60,006 bases of DNA, taken from assembly GCA_016187935.1 (NCBI GenBank), contig JACPIU010000041.1:1-60006 (forward strand). The letters run 5' to 3'. The stretch is from Bdellovibrio sp. (GTDB taxonomy: Bacteria > Bdellovibrionota > Bacteriovoracia > Bacteriovoracales > Bacteriovoracaceae). Within the stretch, counting starts at the first letter, position 1, and every line of letters begins with the position of its first letter. Shown one piece after another: positions 35,683 through 44,816 of this stretch. Position numbers and translations under genes: made by a program. The notes under the pieces were generated by a model that worked only from the letters and a program-made list of their open reading frames with translations, was not told where the DNA came from and did no database searches.

Positions 35683-36151
35683 TTTTCACTCCATAGTTAT
35701 CTATTAGTAAATGATTGTTCTCGGTTCTGTGAACATCATGGCATTGAGCACACCTTCGGTAATCGTTTTGGGATTGGTCATTGATTCCAATGATAATAGA
35801 CCCCCCTAGGCCACCTTTCTCAAGAGATTTGAAATTCACAAGCGTTTTGGGAGTGGGAGTAGCGATCGAAGGTGGATGGGTGACCATCGGTTCTCCTGGT
35901 TTATGATCATCATGACATTGCAAGCATAAGCGTGTGATTGTTTCTCTTGCCTCTCCCTGAGCACCACTTCCAGCATCTTCGCTTGCTTCTAAACTAAAGA
36001 AAATCTTAGAGTGACAAACTTCGCAAATCTTGCCGTTTGACCAAGTTTCTCGTGAGAAATCATGCTTGCTGTTTCTCATTGCGGCGTTGGTTTCGAGAAT
36101 TAGGAACATTGCGGTGATTAGAGTTAGAGACAGTTTATAATATTTCTTCAT
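35672..36151 (-). CDS. Triheme c-type cytochrome
   Basis: A 159-residue protein with a signal peptide ending near TNAA and three heme motifs, CEVCH, CLQCH and CAQCH. The N-terminal SKHDFSRETWSNGKICEVCH resembles the start of the tetraheme proteins at 37268 and 47912 (KHDF then C-x-V-C-H), so it looks like a reduced relative. It has a GAGG box ahead of the ATG. The spacing between motifs 2 and 3 is filled by a Gly/Ser-rich linker (about residues 100-125). It is placed between the NHL and pentaheme genes in the same operon. Confidence 0.88.
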   Translation of the reverse strand: MKKYYKLSLTLITAMFLILETNAAMRNSKHDFSRETWSNGKICEVCHSKIFFSLEASEDAGSGAQGEARETITRLCLQCHDDHKPGEPMVTHPPSIATPTPKTLVNFKSLEKGGLGGSIIIGINDQSQNDYRRCAQCHDVHRTENNHLLIDNYGVKNEN

Positions 36152-36169
36152 ATGTTACCTCTACGGATT

Positions 36170-37255
36170 TCAGTTTTTAAGAAATCCGTATACGTTCACT
36201 TTGTTTTCGCCAAACGTGCTGCTTACAAAAATCAAATATTCGATCTCATGCCCTTTCGCCACATACTTGTTAAAATACTCAACATTGTCATAATCTATAA
36301 CAATTTGAGCAGGCATATTTATTCCGCCGCGAACATTTCCAACATCACCAAAGAAGAGAAGAAGTTGTTTTTCAGCATTGAAAATTTGAATGTTTTCAAA
36401 GCTGCCATCCACAACGTAGATTCGCCCTTCTCGATCAATGGCAAGACCTTTTGGGCGCGCAAAATTGCCAGTATTGATGCCTACTTCGCCCAAGGTATCA
36501 AGAAATTTTCCATCATTTGAAAACTTGGAAATGCGGCCATTGAAAGTGTCAGTAACGTAAATATTCCTTTGTCCGTCGAGTGCTAAACTGGTTGGCGCAT
36601 AAATTTTTCCGGGGGCCGCGCCCGGAGAACTGATGCGACCCAATTCTTTGCCACTATTCTTGTTCAAGATAACCACTTGGTGAGCGGCCATATCGGTGAG
36701 AAAGACGCGATCCTCAGAAATGGTAATGCCTACTGGTTTCGTGGAACCATTGCCATAAGACCATCGATATTGATTATCCGGACTATACACCATGATTTTT
36801 TTATAATCACCATCGGTTACAAACCTTGTTCCATCGTCAGCAATCGCAATGTTGAGAGGCCGTTTCAGACCCTTCATCACGTCAACTCTGTTATGAGCAA
36901 GATCAAAAACCATCACTTGTTGTTTCGCTGTATCACAAATAAAAATTTGCCCTCTTGTGACGGCCATACCATAGGGTTTTATCAGCGGATTGATGTCTTG
37001 TGTCCCATCTGTTCCTGTGTAACCGGGAAATCGATCACCATAGGTGGAGTTGTTTGTATCCATAAAGCTTGCGCCATTAATGGTTTTCAGGAATTGGATA
37101 CGAGGTTTTTCAGGTGTGCTTGGATAAAAAAGGGGCGCTAGACCTGCTTCGTTTGTCGTTGGGCGAGCGGCATAGGCATTACCCATGTAAGATGAAAAAA
37201 CTGCAATAGCTGCAAAGACTAGACTGATGAGTAAGATATTTTTCTTTGCTTTCAT
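36170..37255 (-). CDS. Exported NHL-repeat beta-propeller protein (copy A)
   Basis: A 361-residue protein with a signal peptide (ends near YAA) and about six repeats of the NHL type, such as PYGMAVTRGQIFICDT, PTSLALDGQRNIYVTDTF and PKGLAIDREGRIYVVDGS. The N-terminus has PRIQFLKTINGASF and the C-terminus EYLIFVSSTFGENKVNVYGF, both shared with the proteins at 48624 and 50397. A GAGGAAA box precedes the ATG, 12 bases after the tetraheme gene. Beta-propellers next to cytochrome genes are known from Geobacter nanowire loci; this one may act as an assembly or binding factor for its neighbour cytochrome. Confidence 0.9.
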   Translation of the reverse strand: MKAKKNILLISLVFAAIAVFSSYMGNAYAARPTTNEAGLAPLFYPSTPEKPRIQFLKTINGASFMDTNNSTYGDRFPGYTGTDGTQDINPLIKPYGMAVTRGQIFICDTAKQQVMVFDLAHNRVDVMKGLKRPLNIAIADDGTRFVTDGDYKKIMVYSPDNQYRWSYGNGSTKPVGITISEDRVFLTDMAAHQVVILNKNSGKELGRISSPGAAPGKIYAPTSLALDGQRNIYVTDTFNGRISKFSNDGKFLDTLGEVGINTGNFARPKGLAIDREGRIYVVDGSFENIQIFNAEKQLLLFFGDVGNVRGGINMPAQIVIDYDNVEYFNKYVAKGHEIEYLIFVSSTFGENKVNVYGFLKN

Positions 37256-37267
37256 CTCGCTTTCCTC

Positions 37268-37903
37268 TCACATATCGTGACAAGCCAGGCATAGCGCGCT
37301 GCCGCTGTCATTTATTTTTAGCAGCTCATTATTGTCATATCTATTGTGCACATCGTGACAAGATGAGCACTCGAGTCGACCTCCTACAAGAAGATCGCTT
37401 GCGATCGTGCCACCGAGAACAGTGGGCTGAATTGTGGGATCGAACAAGGCGCCATCGGCAACGGCCAAGGCGGAATCGTACACGAAAGAAACAGGATGAT
37501 GATCTCTCAAATCAGTTCCAATATTGTCCACAATATGTGTTCCCAGTCTTCCGCCAAAAGAATCAGCGGCGACTGTGCCGTCATGACAGCTCAAGCAGAG
37601 TTTTGAAACTCCCGTCGGTTGTCCCACGGATGCATTGAGTGTTGAGCTGGAATAAGGTGTAAATGTCGCAGTTGTTACGGCGTGGTTCCACAAGGGAGAA
37701 TTGGGAATAGTAGTGTTGGCATTGTGAGGAGTGTGGCAAACTTTACAGATATTGCCATCGCCCCACCCCGTAGCGGTAAAATCATGGGCCGAACCTGCAA
37801 TATCGGCGATGCCATCTGGTGATAAAAAAATCAGGTGAAAAAATATGACAGAACAAGCTGCTTGGACGATTTTGTTGTAAATATTATTGACGACAAAATT
37901 CAT
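37268..37903 (-). CDS. OmcE-like tetraheme c-type cytochrome (copy A)
   Basis: A 211-residue protein with a signal sequence (hydrophobic to about residue 30) and four heme motifs: CKVCHTPHN, CLSCHDG, CSSCHDVHN and CLACH. AHDFTATG, LWNHAV, VGQPTGVSKLCLSC and DHHPVSFVYDSALA are shared with the proteins at 47912 and 49728. The pattern C-x-x-C-H-T-P-H ... L-C-L-S-C-H-D-G ... H-P-x-S-F is that of OmcE-type tetraheme cytochromes that polymerise into filaments in Geobacter, by my recollection of the family. It is the first gene of the minus-strand operon and is followed 12 bases later by the NHL protein. Confidence 0.88.
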   Translation of the reverse strand: MNFVVNNIYNKIVQAACSVIFFHLIFLSPDGIADIAGSAHDFTATGWGDGNICKVCHTPHNANTTIPNSPLWNHAVTTATFTPYSSSTLNASVGQPTGVSKLCLSCHDGTVAADSFGGRLGTHIVDNIGTDLRDHHPVSFVYDSALAVADGALFDPTIQPTVLGGTIASDLLVGGRLECSSCHDVHNRYDNNELLKINDSGSALCLACHDM

Positions 37904-38217
37904 TTAAACATCACTGTTGATTCATAATATGTTCATACGCATTTCGAATTTAACCTGTACGCCTAAACTGATATTGCCGTCAATATTCACGAAAAGATTT
38001 GTAGAGAAGAGATTCCTAAAGAGTATTAGGAATATTTGTTATATCGCTTAATATTTAAGCTGATAATTGTTAGTTCGTTCCTACATAAAATCATAATTTT
38101 ATTTCATTACAGAGTTAATTGACTTTGAAGGTGTACTGCGGGAATTTCTCCGGCAAAGTTTGGATTTAAATGAATGAAGAAAATTGCCAGCAACCTTCAC
38201 TTCTAAAGGGGTTTTTT
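37904..38217. other. Intergenic region between divergent cytochrome and secreted-protein operons
   Basis: These 314 bases should hold promoters for both directions. I see one short hairpin, ATTCCTAA (38013-38020) with TTAGGAAT (38027-38034), and an AAAGGGG ribosome binding site at the right end (about 38205). No convincing -35/-10 pair and no riboswitch-like structure could be picked out by eye. Confidence 0.5.
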
Positions 38218-38760
38218 ATGAAAAGGAAAAAGAATTTAAGCTTCATACTTTGTCTTCTCTTGGGAATCACCATGAGTTCATCAGTATTGGCCGATTCTGA
38301 TGAGTACGGAGAAGGCACTCCAGGTGCGGAGGGAACCCAAAAGTTTTGGGAAGCCAAGGCCAAGAAAGATCAGGGAAACATAGCTTGCAAAAAAAATCTT
38401 TGCAAAATTTTCTCTGTCACTGTGAATGGACATAAATTCACAGTTTCTGCCAACCTGGGCGATAACTATGGAACCAACGGCGGCGGAACAGGCACAAGCT
38501 ATAACGCCTATTACGGTACAGATGGATCGGGTGGCGGGACAGGACGACAAGGTTACGGTGTTGGAGTCGAATGGGAGTACACTCATTGTACCAAAACCAT
38601 GAACGTGGATGAATCTGTCTATCGTGCCATTACCACATATATGAAAGCGTTGGTAAACCCTGACGGGACAACCAATCCCGCTTTTACTCCGGCGGAACAG
38701 ACCATCATTCTATTTTACACAACTGTCATGCAATTAGTGAAAGGTGCTGCCTGTAGTTAG
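38218..38760 (+). CDS. Secreted Gly-rich protein of unknown function
   Basis: The ATG at 38218 after AAAGGGG gives 180 residues with a signal peptide cleaved near VLAD. A lysine/cysteine segment (CKKNLCKIFSVTVNGHKF) is followed by a Gly/Thr/Tyr-rich stretch (about residues 75-120, with GTNGGGTGTSYNAYYG) and a helical C-terminus ending AACS. Small size, Gly/Tyr richness and first place in a secreted-protein operon would suit a structural surface subunit; this is speculation. I recognise no family. Confidence 0.75.
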   Translation: MKRKKNLSFILCLLLGITMSSSVLADSDEYGEGTPGAEGTQKFWEAKAKKDQGNIACKKNLCKIFSVTVNGHKFTVSANLGDNYGTNGGGTGTSYNAYYGTDGSGGGTGRQGYGVGVEWEYTHCTKTMNVDESVYRAITTYMKALVNPDGTTNPAFTPAEQTIILFYTTVMQLVKGAACS

Positions 38761-38785
38761 TCCCACGGTTTACCTGGGGGAATTT

Positions 38786-41338
38786 GTGAAGTTTTGGTCC
38801 TGTTTGGTTATTTCCATAATATGTTTGGCGGCCAATAACTGCCAAGAGGCCTTTGGGATTGACTTCAATATGGCGCCATTGGAATTTTCCAATCGTGCGG
38901 CCTGTGCGCATTTATCCACCAAACCTACTCGTTCCGTTTTGCTTTTTATTGACGCCTTTAATGCCGGGAAGGCCGGTCATGCCCGTGGACTACAAAGCAA
39001 AATTGATCCTGCGTCCTTATCCAAAGAGTCAGTGAAACTGTTTCGTATTTGGACGACTCAGTTGGCGGTAGAAATTGCTGATAAAATATCCAAAGGGGAA
39101 TTACCGCTACTGCCGGTTGAGGAAAACGGTCGTTGGGCACAATACTTTGCCGCAACAAAGTCCTGCTTGGATCATAAAAGACAGCTTTCCTGTCCGGCCA
39201 TGAATGATTTTTTGTCGGATGTATGGTCACGATCTCATATGGCCAAACCTGTTTGGGGTGATCTTGGTATCAGTAAGGAAATCGATTTTTATCCAACAAG
39301 CATCAAACCGAGCATTGGTTGTCATATTGTTAAAAAATTTTCGGCCTTTCATTCTCATTTGCAAAGTCAGCGAGTTGATAATGGTGTCCTTACCAACATT
39401 GGTGTTGATTCCATGACTCCAGAACAATCACTCGACTCCTGTTTTGCCTACGATAAAAACGATACGGATAGTCGATTTACCACTGTCCAATTGGATATGG
39501 CCGACATTGCTTATGAAAAGGAATGGGACAAAATTGGTTTCCGCTTTTGGCAGACCTTTAAACTTTTTTTGTCATGGGGCTGGAGATATGCTCCAGAGTA
39601 TCAGAAGGAATTCGGTGAATTTCGCCAGGCCTTTGCTTCTTTAGCCTTTGAAGATTCAGTCATGTTAGTTCCCAATGGTTGTAGAAGTGTGGAAAAACCG
39701 CAATGTAACGATCAAGGGTTGGGTGTCGATGCGATGAGGGCCGCTAGATTCTTGGGGCAAACACACGCTGCCGTAATGGAGGTTCCCGCCAAGCCGATCG
39801 ATATTCTTTTTCAGGGGACTGTACGAAACGTTAACAACGATGAACTTGAACTTTTGAAAGCTGAAAATGCCGATGCCTGGTATCGTGATTTCAAGGCAAA
39901 ATTATCCGGCATTCGCTCGGAAATGATCAACAAGCTCACCACGGGAATGACAAAGCTTCAGATTATTACTTATCTCTTAAAACAGGAACAGCTGAGTAGT
40001 GATATCCAACAACTTTTGGATCAACCTAAATTAGATGCGAATGAAATCTATCTGACGTGCTTGGAATATAATTTGGCCAAAAATGATCTCTTCGACGATA
40101 TCCATCAGGAAATTCGCAATATTGGAAGTACCAATGAATTAGATAGTCTCCTAAAAACCAATATCTCCAAGTCCGTGCCAGATTACATTAAATATTATGA
40201 GGCCTTAACAGAAACTATGGTCAATTTTTGCAAAACATTGGAGACTCGTGGAGTGCTGGTTAATAAGAAGCCAGACATTCTCAAATCATTGAATCGTTGG
40301 GCCTATTTTATCATGCGTCCGAAAGAACGTGATGCCTATGATTATCAATGCACTAAAACTCCTGAAAATATTTCCTGTCCTCTGAACTCATCAAAGCGTT
40401 ATCTTGTCAGCGCAAATTTTCAATCAAACCCTGGGAGTGGAAGCGGGACAAGTAATGGCAGTGGTTCGGATCTGGCCACTGTTCCTAACGATATAGTCAT
40501 TTGTAAAACATCTTTGGAATGTGCGCGAATCATCTTAGATAGTTTGGTTTCAGTCATCTCTGTTCGGCGATATGCTCAGGCCTTTCTTCCTCTCAAAGAT
40601 ACTATTCAAAATCCGGATTTATTTAATACCTATAGTATGCCGGTTGCGTGCAAATTGTATGACCCATGGTTAAAGCAAAGAAATGCCTGGAAATTATTTT
40701 TGGCCGACCTTGGTTCATCAGTTCTCTATGGTATTACTTGTGGTGCGTTTTCAGTGCGTTTGGTAAAACCGGGTGGTAATGCCGTTCTTTCATTTCGCGA
40801 ACTCTACCAAAACAATACGGTAGAATACGATCCACGAATGACCCGTGAGCGTGCGCAAATTGAGTTTGCCTCCAATCTAGGCTTCTTGTTTGGCATTCCG
40901 TGCAGTGTTTCTCTTGGCAATTATGTGGGCGGTGGGAATTTAAATTATTTTAACGGTTTGTCATTAGGCAGTTGCTATAACCACAGCAATACCACTTATC
41001 AAATTGATCCAAACGGCAGTAGACCTGATATTTCGAACATCAGTTCACGTGCTTATAAGGCCTGCTTCCGCTGCGGCTTTGACCCTCTCAATGTCGCCAG
41101 TTTTGCATGCCAGAGTAACTGGATAACCAGAGTCATTGGAGTCGGAGTTGGAATTTTTCAAGGTGTTTTGCGCTTAGTTTCTAACTTGAGAGACCCAAAC
41201 GATATTCCGCGAATGACTCCGGTGAATATTAATGAAATTTCTGCAATTTTTGAGAATAACGGAAAAATTCCAAAATTTTGCCACTTCAATATCAAACATG
41301 GTTTTTCCTGTCGTAAATCGCGCAGTAGAACACCCTAG
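38786..41338 (+). CDS. Large secreted cysteine-rich protein of unknown function
   Basis: The GTG at 38786 with GGGGG at the right distance gives 850 residues starting with a signal peptide (VKFWSCLVISIICLA, then ANNC). Over 20 cysteines are spread along the mature chain. A Gly/Ser linker (NPGSGSGTSNGSGSD) at about residues 560-580 divides a helical N-terminal part from a C-terminal part containing CFRCGFDPLN and a final SRSRTP. I recognise no domain. It follows the Gly-rich gene by 25 bases and is 9 bases ahead of a lipoprotein gene, inside a seven- or eight-gene operon. Confidence 0.8.
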   Translation: MKFWSCLVISIICLAANNCQEAFGIDFNMAPLEFSNRAACAHLSTKPTRSVLLFIDAFNAGKAGHARGLQSKIDPASLSKESVKLFRIWTTQLAVEIADKISKGELPLLPVEENGRWAQYFAATKSCLDHKRQLSCPAMNDFLSDVWSRSHMAKPVWGDLGISKEIDFYPTSIKPSIGCHIVKKFSAFHSHLQSQRVDNGVLTNIGVDSMTPEQSLDSCFAYDKNDTDSRFTTVQLDMADIAYEKEWDKIGFRFWQTFKLFLSWGWRYAPEYQKEFGEFRQAFASLAFEDSVMLVPNGCRSVEKPQCNDQGLGVDAMRAARFLGQTHAAVMEVPAKPIDILFQGTVRNVNNDELELLKAENADAWYRDFKAKLSGIRSEMINKLTTGMTKLQIITYLLKQEQLSSDIQQLLDQPKLDANEIYLTCLEYNLAKNDLFDDIHQEIRNIGSTNELDSLLKTNISKSVPDYIKYYEALTETMVNFCKTLETRGVLVNKKPDILKSLNRWAYFIMRPKERDAYDYQCTKTPENISCPLNSSKRYLVSANFQSNPGSGSGTSNGSGSDLATVPNDIVICKTSLECARIILDSLVSVISVRRYAQAFLPLKDTIQNPDLFNTYSMPVACKLYDPWLKQRNAWKLFLADLGSSVLYGITCGAFSVRLVKPGGNAVLSFRELYQNNTVEYDPRMTRERAQIEFASNLGFLFGIPCSVSLGNYVGGGNLNYFNGLSLGSCYNHSNTTYQIDPNGSRPDISNISSRAYKACFRCGFDPLNVASFACQSNWITRVIGVGVGIFQGVLRLVSNLRDPNDIPRMTPVNINEISAIFENNGKIPKFCHFNIKHGFSCRKSRSRTP

Positions 41339-41347
41339 GAATGGTGA

Positions 41348-42784
41348 ATGATACAGGTTTTTAGAAACCATATTCTTATCATTTTACTGGCAATCGCTGG
41401 TTGCAAAGAGTCTGGCATATCGACTGTTCCAAGCAATGATCCAACAGGTGATACCATTCTCGAAAATTCAAATCCCATAGGTTCTAATGTCGGGATTACG
41501 AGCACTGACCCAATGTCGACTGATGCTAATGATGATGCAGAAGGATCGGGATCAAGTGATTCATCGTCATCATCTGGGGACGGTGATTCAAGCACTGTAA
41601 CGCCATTTAAATTTTGGACTAATCAACACAACCAGTCGTTTGTGCAATTTCAATGTGTCGAGGCAACTTCATCGTCAAATCTATGCGGACAAGTCAAAGA
41701 AATAGGCCTTTGTTTAAATTGTGTTGGGGCGAAATCGCCGGAAATGACCGATCTTTTCAACAACATTGGCGAAGAAATCATGTCCTGCCCTGAGCATGAA
41801 TTTCCTGCAGATTTTAGCAGCAAACTTTTTTTCGGTGGTGAATTAATTCCGGTTACCGCGGTTTCTCAATACAACCCGAACAAATTGCAAGATGCAGCGC
41901 TGGTGTCAAAATTTGTTGGGCTATGCCCTTATGCCTCAGAAGAACCCATCGTCTTGGGGATTGTGGATAAACTGACGAGAGTTATTAACCGAGTGCCCTT
42001 AGTACTTTGTGGAGATAAAATCTACCCCCTTACTGGTTCAACCATAAGCTGTGAAGAAAGTGCAAAAGAGGTATTGACCTTTATTGAAAAAAACATTGAG
42101 GAGAAAAACAACATTCAAGAAAAATATAATAAAATATTAGAGGCGCCAGAACTTATCGATCTCGACTACAATGTTGTCACACTTTCCGATTTCCTTGAAG
42201 GACAATATATCCGTTGTGGCAAGGATTCGGCGGCCATCTGTCAAAAGATTTGCAATTCAAAATTATCTTGCGTTCTACCTTTGGATATGGAGAAAAATCT
42301 AAAATCTATTTTATCTTTTGATACTTCGAAATTCAAAGTTTGTGACGGCCGGGAAATTAAATTCGAGACGCTGATTTCACTCATTCAAGGCAGTGGTACT
42401 TTTGTTTTTTCCCATCGTTCTTTGAATATGCAATATGAAGGAATTCCCAATACTGATGACTTCCATGATTTTTCAACCATCAACGGAATTTTGAATGACT
42501 TTAGGGGTATTTTCCATACGGATAGGGATTGGAAGGAAGAAGAATATCGAACTTTCCTTTTTTCGCCTGCCTATCGTAATAAAGTTAAAGCAAAATTGGA
42601 TGCTTTTTGTAACCCATCAGAAACCGCTTATATCATGGGACGTGATGGTCGTGGGGAATTGGCCCTCTGTCAATCAGATTCGGACTTGCGGGTTTTGGTG
42701 CTGGCCTTTAACGGTGAAGATTGTCAAGTCGCTGGAAATCAGCTAGGGGCATTTGGTCCGATCGTTGAAAGGACTGGGCATTAG
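41348..42784 (+). CDS. Lipoprotein with Ser/Asp linker, unknown function
   Basis: A 478-residue protein whose N-terminus has a lipobox, LLAIAGC with C19, so it should be lipid-anchored. After the anchor comes an acidic and Ser-rich spacer (about residues 25-80, DANDDAEGSGSSDSSSSSGD) and then a globular domain with about 18 cysteines (for example ICQKICNSKLSC). Such a long spacer suits a surface-exposed outer membrane lipoprotein. No family recognised. Spacing to both neighbours is 9 bases. Confidence 0.8.
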   Translation: MIQVFRNHILIILLAIAGCKESGISTVPSNDPTGDTILENSNPIGSNVGITSTDPMSTDANDDAEGSGSSDSSSSSGDGDSSTVTPFKFWTNQHNQSFVQFQCVEATSSSNLCGQVKEIGLCLNCVGAKSPEMTDLFNNIGEEIMSCPEHEFPADFSSKLFFGGELIPVTAVSQYNPNKLQDAALVSKFVGLCPYASEEPIVLGIVDKLTRVINRVPLVLCGDKIYPLTGSTISCEESAKEVLTFIEKNIEEKNNIQEKYNKILEAPELIDLDYNVVTLSDFLEGQYIRCGKDSAAICQKICNSKLSCVLPLDMEKNLKSILSFDTSKFKVCDGREIKFETLISLIQGSGTFVFSHRSLNMQYEGIPNTDDFHDFSTINGILNDFRGIFHTDRDWKEEEYRTFLFSPAYRNKVKAKLDAFCNPSETAYIMGRDGRGELALCQSDSDLRVLVLAFNGEDCQVAGNQLGAFGPIVERTGH

Positions 42785-42793
42785 GAGTATGAG

Positions 42794-43915
42794 ATGAAAA
42801 ATATATTGTTTATACTAGTAATCTTATCACCCATGTTGATCAGCTTTAATTACGGCATTCAACAAAGTCAGAAAGTTGTTAAATTGGAGTTTTACAACCA
42901 AATCGATGGCCGTGTAATTATCCAGAATATTGATAAAATGTTATCCGATTCACAATCAAACCAAATAATTTTGGCCGACAGTTTAGCGCCAACTGATGTC
43001 TATGATCCTTCTTCCAAAGATAAATCGCTCTTCAAACGAAACCCAAAATTTTTTACCGATACTGCAAGCTTTAATCCTGAATTGAAAGCACTTTGGAACA
43101 ATACTATCATGGTCTTTGGTGCTACCGCCGATGGTATCGGTGTTGGAACGGCATTTTCTATTGCGAAACTCGATGAACATACGGCGCTTTTTTTAACCGC
43201 CTATCATGTTGTTGAAAAATTCTGCGACATTCCTAATAGGCCTTACTCTGAGCAGACAACGCTTGAAGATAATTCTTTTTCATGTCAGTCACTCTATGCC
43301 CTTAATGACATTGCTATTGACACAAAAAGCAATCAAGTGGCCAATGATGGCGAGCATGCTTGGAAGTCAGAAATTGAAGAAGTATTGTTTTTTGATAAGG
43401 TTAGTGACGTTGCCGCTTTTAGAATTCGAATTCCAGATGATAATAAGTTAACCATGGCAAAAGTTGAGTCGAATTACGAAGTCGATAAACCCAAGTTTAA
43501 TGATATTAATGATGAACTCCGGCCATTGAGCAAGTTTGATCTCTATACGTTTGGTTACCCTTCAACTTATAAAAAAGTGGATAAAGTACCTGTTCACGAT
43601 CCCGGTCTCATTCGTAAACGTTGGTCAAGAGGTCAGTACCTTCGAACCAAAACTTTTGAATCCCAGTCAAAGCTTGGCCTTACTCATGCTTTAAAGCATG
43701 GCGTATATAGCTTACCAGGCTCTTCTGGTGGTCCCATGGCGCTTCCCGATGGACGTGTCATTGGAATCAATTTTTCAATGATCCTGAATCAATATTATAG
43801 GCATAGATTTGGGGGATGTGCTCGTTTAGCGAAGGTTACTGAAAAAGAATTGTATGCCATTGCTACCGTCAATTTTAAACAGTTTCTAACATTGATACCT
43901 GGAGATATAAGATGA
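42794..43915 (+). CDS. Exported trypsin-like serine protease
   Basis: A 373-residue protein with an N-terminal signal or anchor segment (about residues 3-18). The S1 triad is visible: His in LTAYHVVEKFC (about residue 138), Asp in SDVAAFRI (about 205) and Ser in LPGSSGGPMALPDG (about 311). It therefore resembles the trypsin-like_2 group used for limited cleavage of exported proteins. Within an operon of secreted orphans it could process one of them. An AGGAG box lies before the ATG, and the last bases overlap the next gene by 4 (ATGA). Confidence 0.85.
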   Translation: MKNILFILVILSPMLISFNYGIQQSQKVVKLEFYNQIDGRVIIQNIDKMLSDSQSNQIILADSLAPTDVYDPSSKDKSLFKRNPKFFTDTASFNPELKALWNNTIMVFGATADGIGVGTAFSIAKLDEHTALFLTAYHVVEKFCDIPNRPYSEQTTLEDNSFSCQSLYALNDIAIDTKSNQVANDGEHAWKSEIEEVLFFDKVSDVAAFRIRIPDDNKLTMAKVESNYEVDKPKFNDINDELRPLSKFDLYTFGYPSTYKKVDKVPVHDPGLIRKRWSRGQYLRTKTFESQSKLGLTHALKHGVYSLPGSSGGPMALPDGRVIGINFSMILNQYYRHRFGGCARLAKVTEKELYAIATVNFKQFLTLIPGDIR

Positions 43916-44808
43916 AACACTTAATTTGTGCCTCGGTGCTATCGTGTCTTGTTAGTGTCAACGCCTATGCCTTACTTTCGAATAGTGTGACGGTGGGAGT
44001 GCGGAGTTCATCAAACTATTTATACCCTTGTAACGCTGGGATTGCTGAAAATACGCAAAGCATTGCCAGGGGAGTTGATTATTTACATGGGGCGTGGGTA
44101 CCCTCAGAACATACTCCTTCAGCTATGGCAGGTGAGGGTAATGCGGTCGGTGGAGACACCAGCGGAAATATTCCAGATCCTGACTATGCCGTGTTGTCTA
44201 CCTTACTCACAGACGGCACTCTTTTATATCGAAACTATAACCAGTTGTTGCCAGAAGATACCATGTATAATTATGTTATCGGCTCAAACCCTTACGCCAC
44301 CGCCGCAAAACTCATGATCAATCTGGCGTCCGATACCTATAATGCCGCTTATTTTATTACTTTTTGTTTTAAACCATCAAAAAATGGAAGCGACCCTGGC
44401 CTGGCACAAGAGTTGGCCTTTGTGAGCGGTCGAGTGACCCATTCTGCGGTTGTTGGAAATACATACAATTATGCCGAGCAATCTGGGCTCAAGACCATGT
44501 TGGATATCAAATGCAGCAAAGTGAGTGGGGGAGTTGTTCAGTTTTATACTCCAGGTGGTTCAACCAGTATTGATGTGCTTCTGACTCCTTTTGCTGCTGA
44601 TACCACTGTTCAACTTGTGCCAATGGGGGGGATCGCCATTAATACTGCTGATTACCGCATCTATGGTGGAACCTTTACTGAGGGCACATTGCCGGACGAG
44701 TGTCGTGCGCGATTTCACTTTATTGAGACTTCCGGCACACTCCGTCCCCACACTTTATCTTCATCAGATATTCAAATTGATGTCGATGCAACTGTGCGTG
44801 CTTTGTGA
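43912..44808 (+). CDS. Secreted orphan protein, paralogue of the next gene
   Basis: A 298-residue product with a signal peptide ending near VNAYA. The mature part is rich in beta-prone and Gly/Asn/Thr residues, with a few cysteines (YPCNAG, ITFCF, IKCSK, DECRARF). The end, CRARFHFIETSGTLRPH, resembles the end of the protein at 44817 (CIIRFTFREENFTVRRPH), and YNAAYFITFCF resembles YYSTEYYWDYCYVW, so the two appear to be tandem paralogues. A beta-sandwich surface subunit is conceivable. The start overlaps the protease stop by 4 bases. No known family. Confidence 0.75.
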   Translation: MKHLICASVLSCLVSVNAYALLSNSVTVGVRSSSNYLYPCNAGIAENTQSIARGVDYLHGAWVPSEHTPSAMAGEGNAVGGDTSGNIPDPDYAVLSTLLTDGTLLYRNYNQLLPEDTMYNYVIGSNPYATAAKLMINLASDTYNAAYFITFCFKPSKNGSDPGLAQELAFVSGRVTHSAVVGNTYNYAEQSGLKTMLDIKCSKVSGGVVQFYTPGGSTSIDVLLTPFAADTTVQLVPMGGIAINTADYRIYGGTFTEGTLPDECRARFHFIETSGTLRPHTLSSSDIQIDVDATVRAL

Positions 44809-44816
44809 GGCAGATT

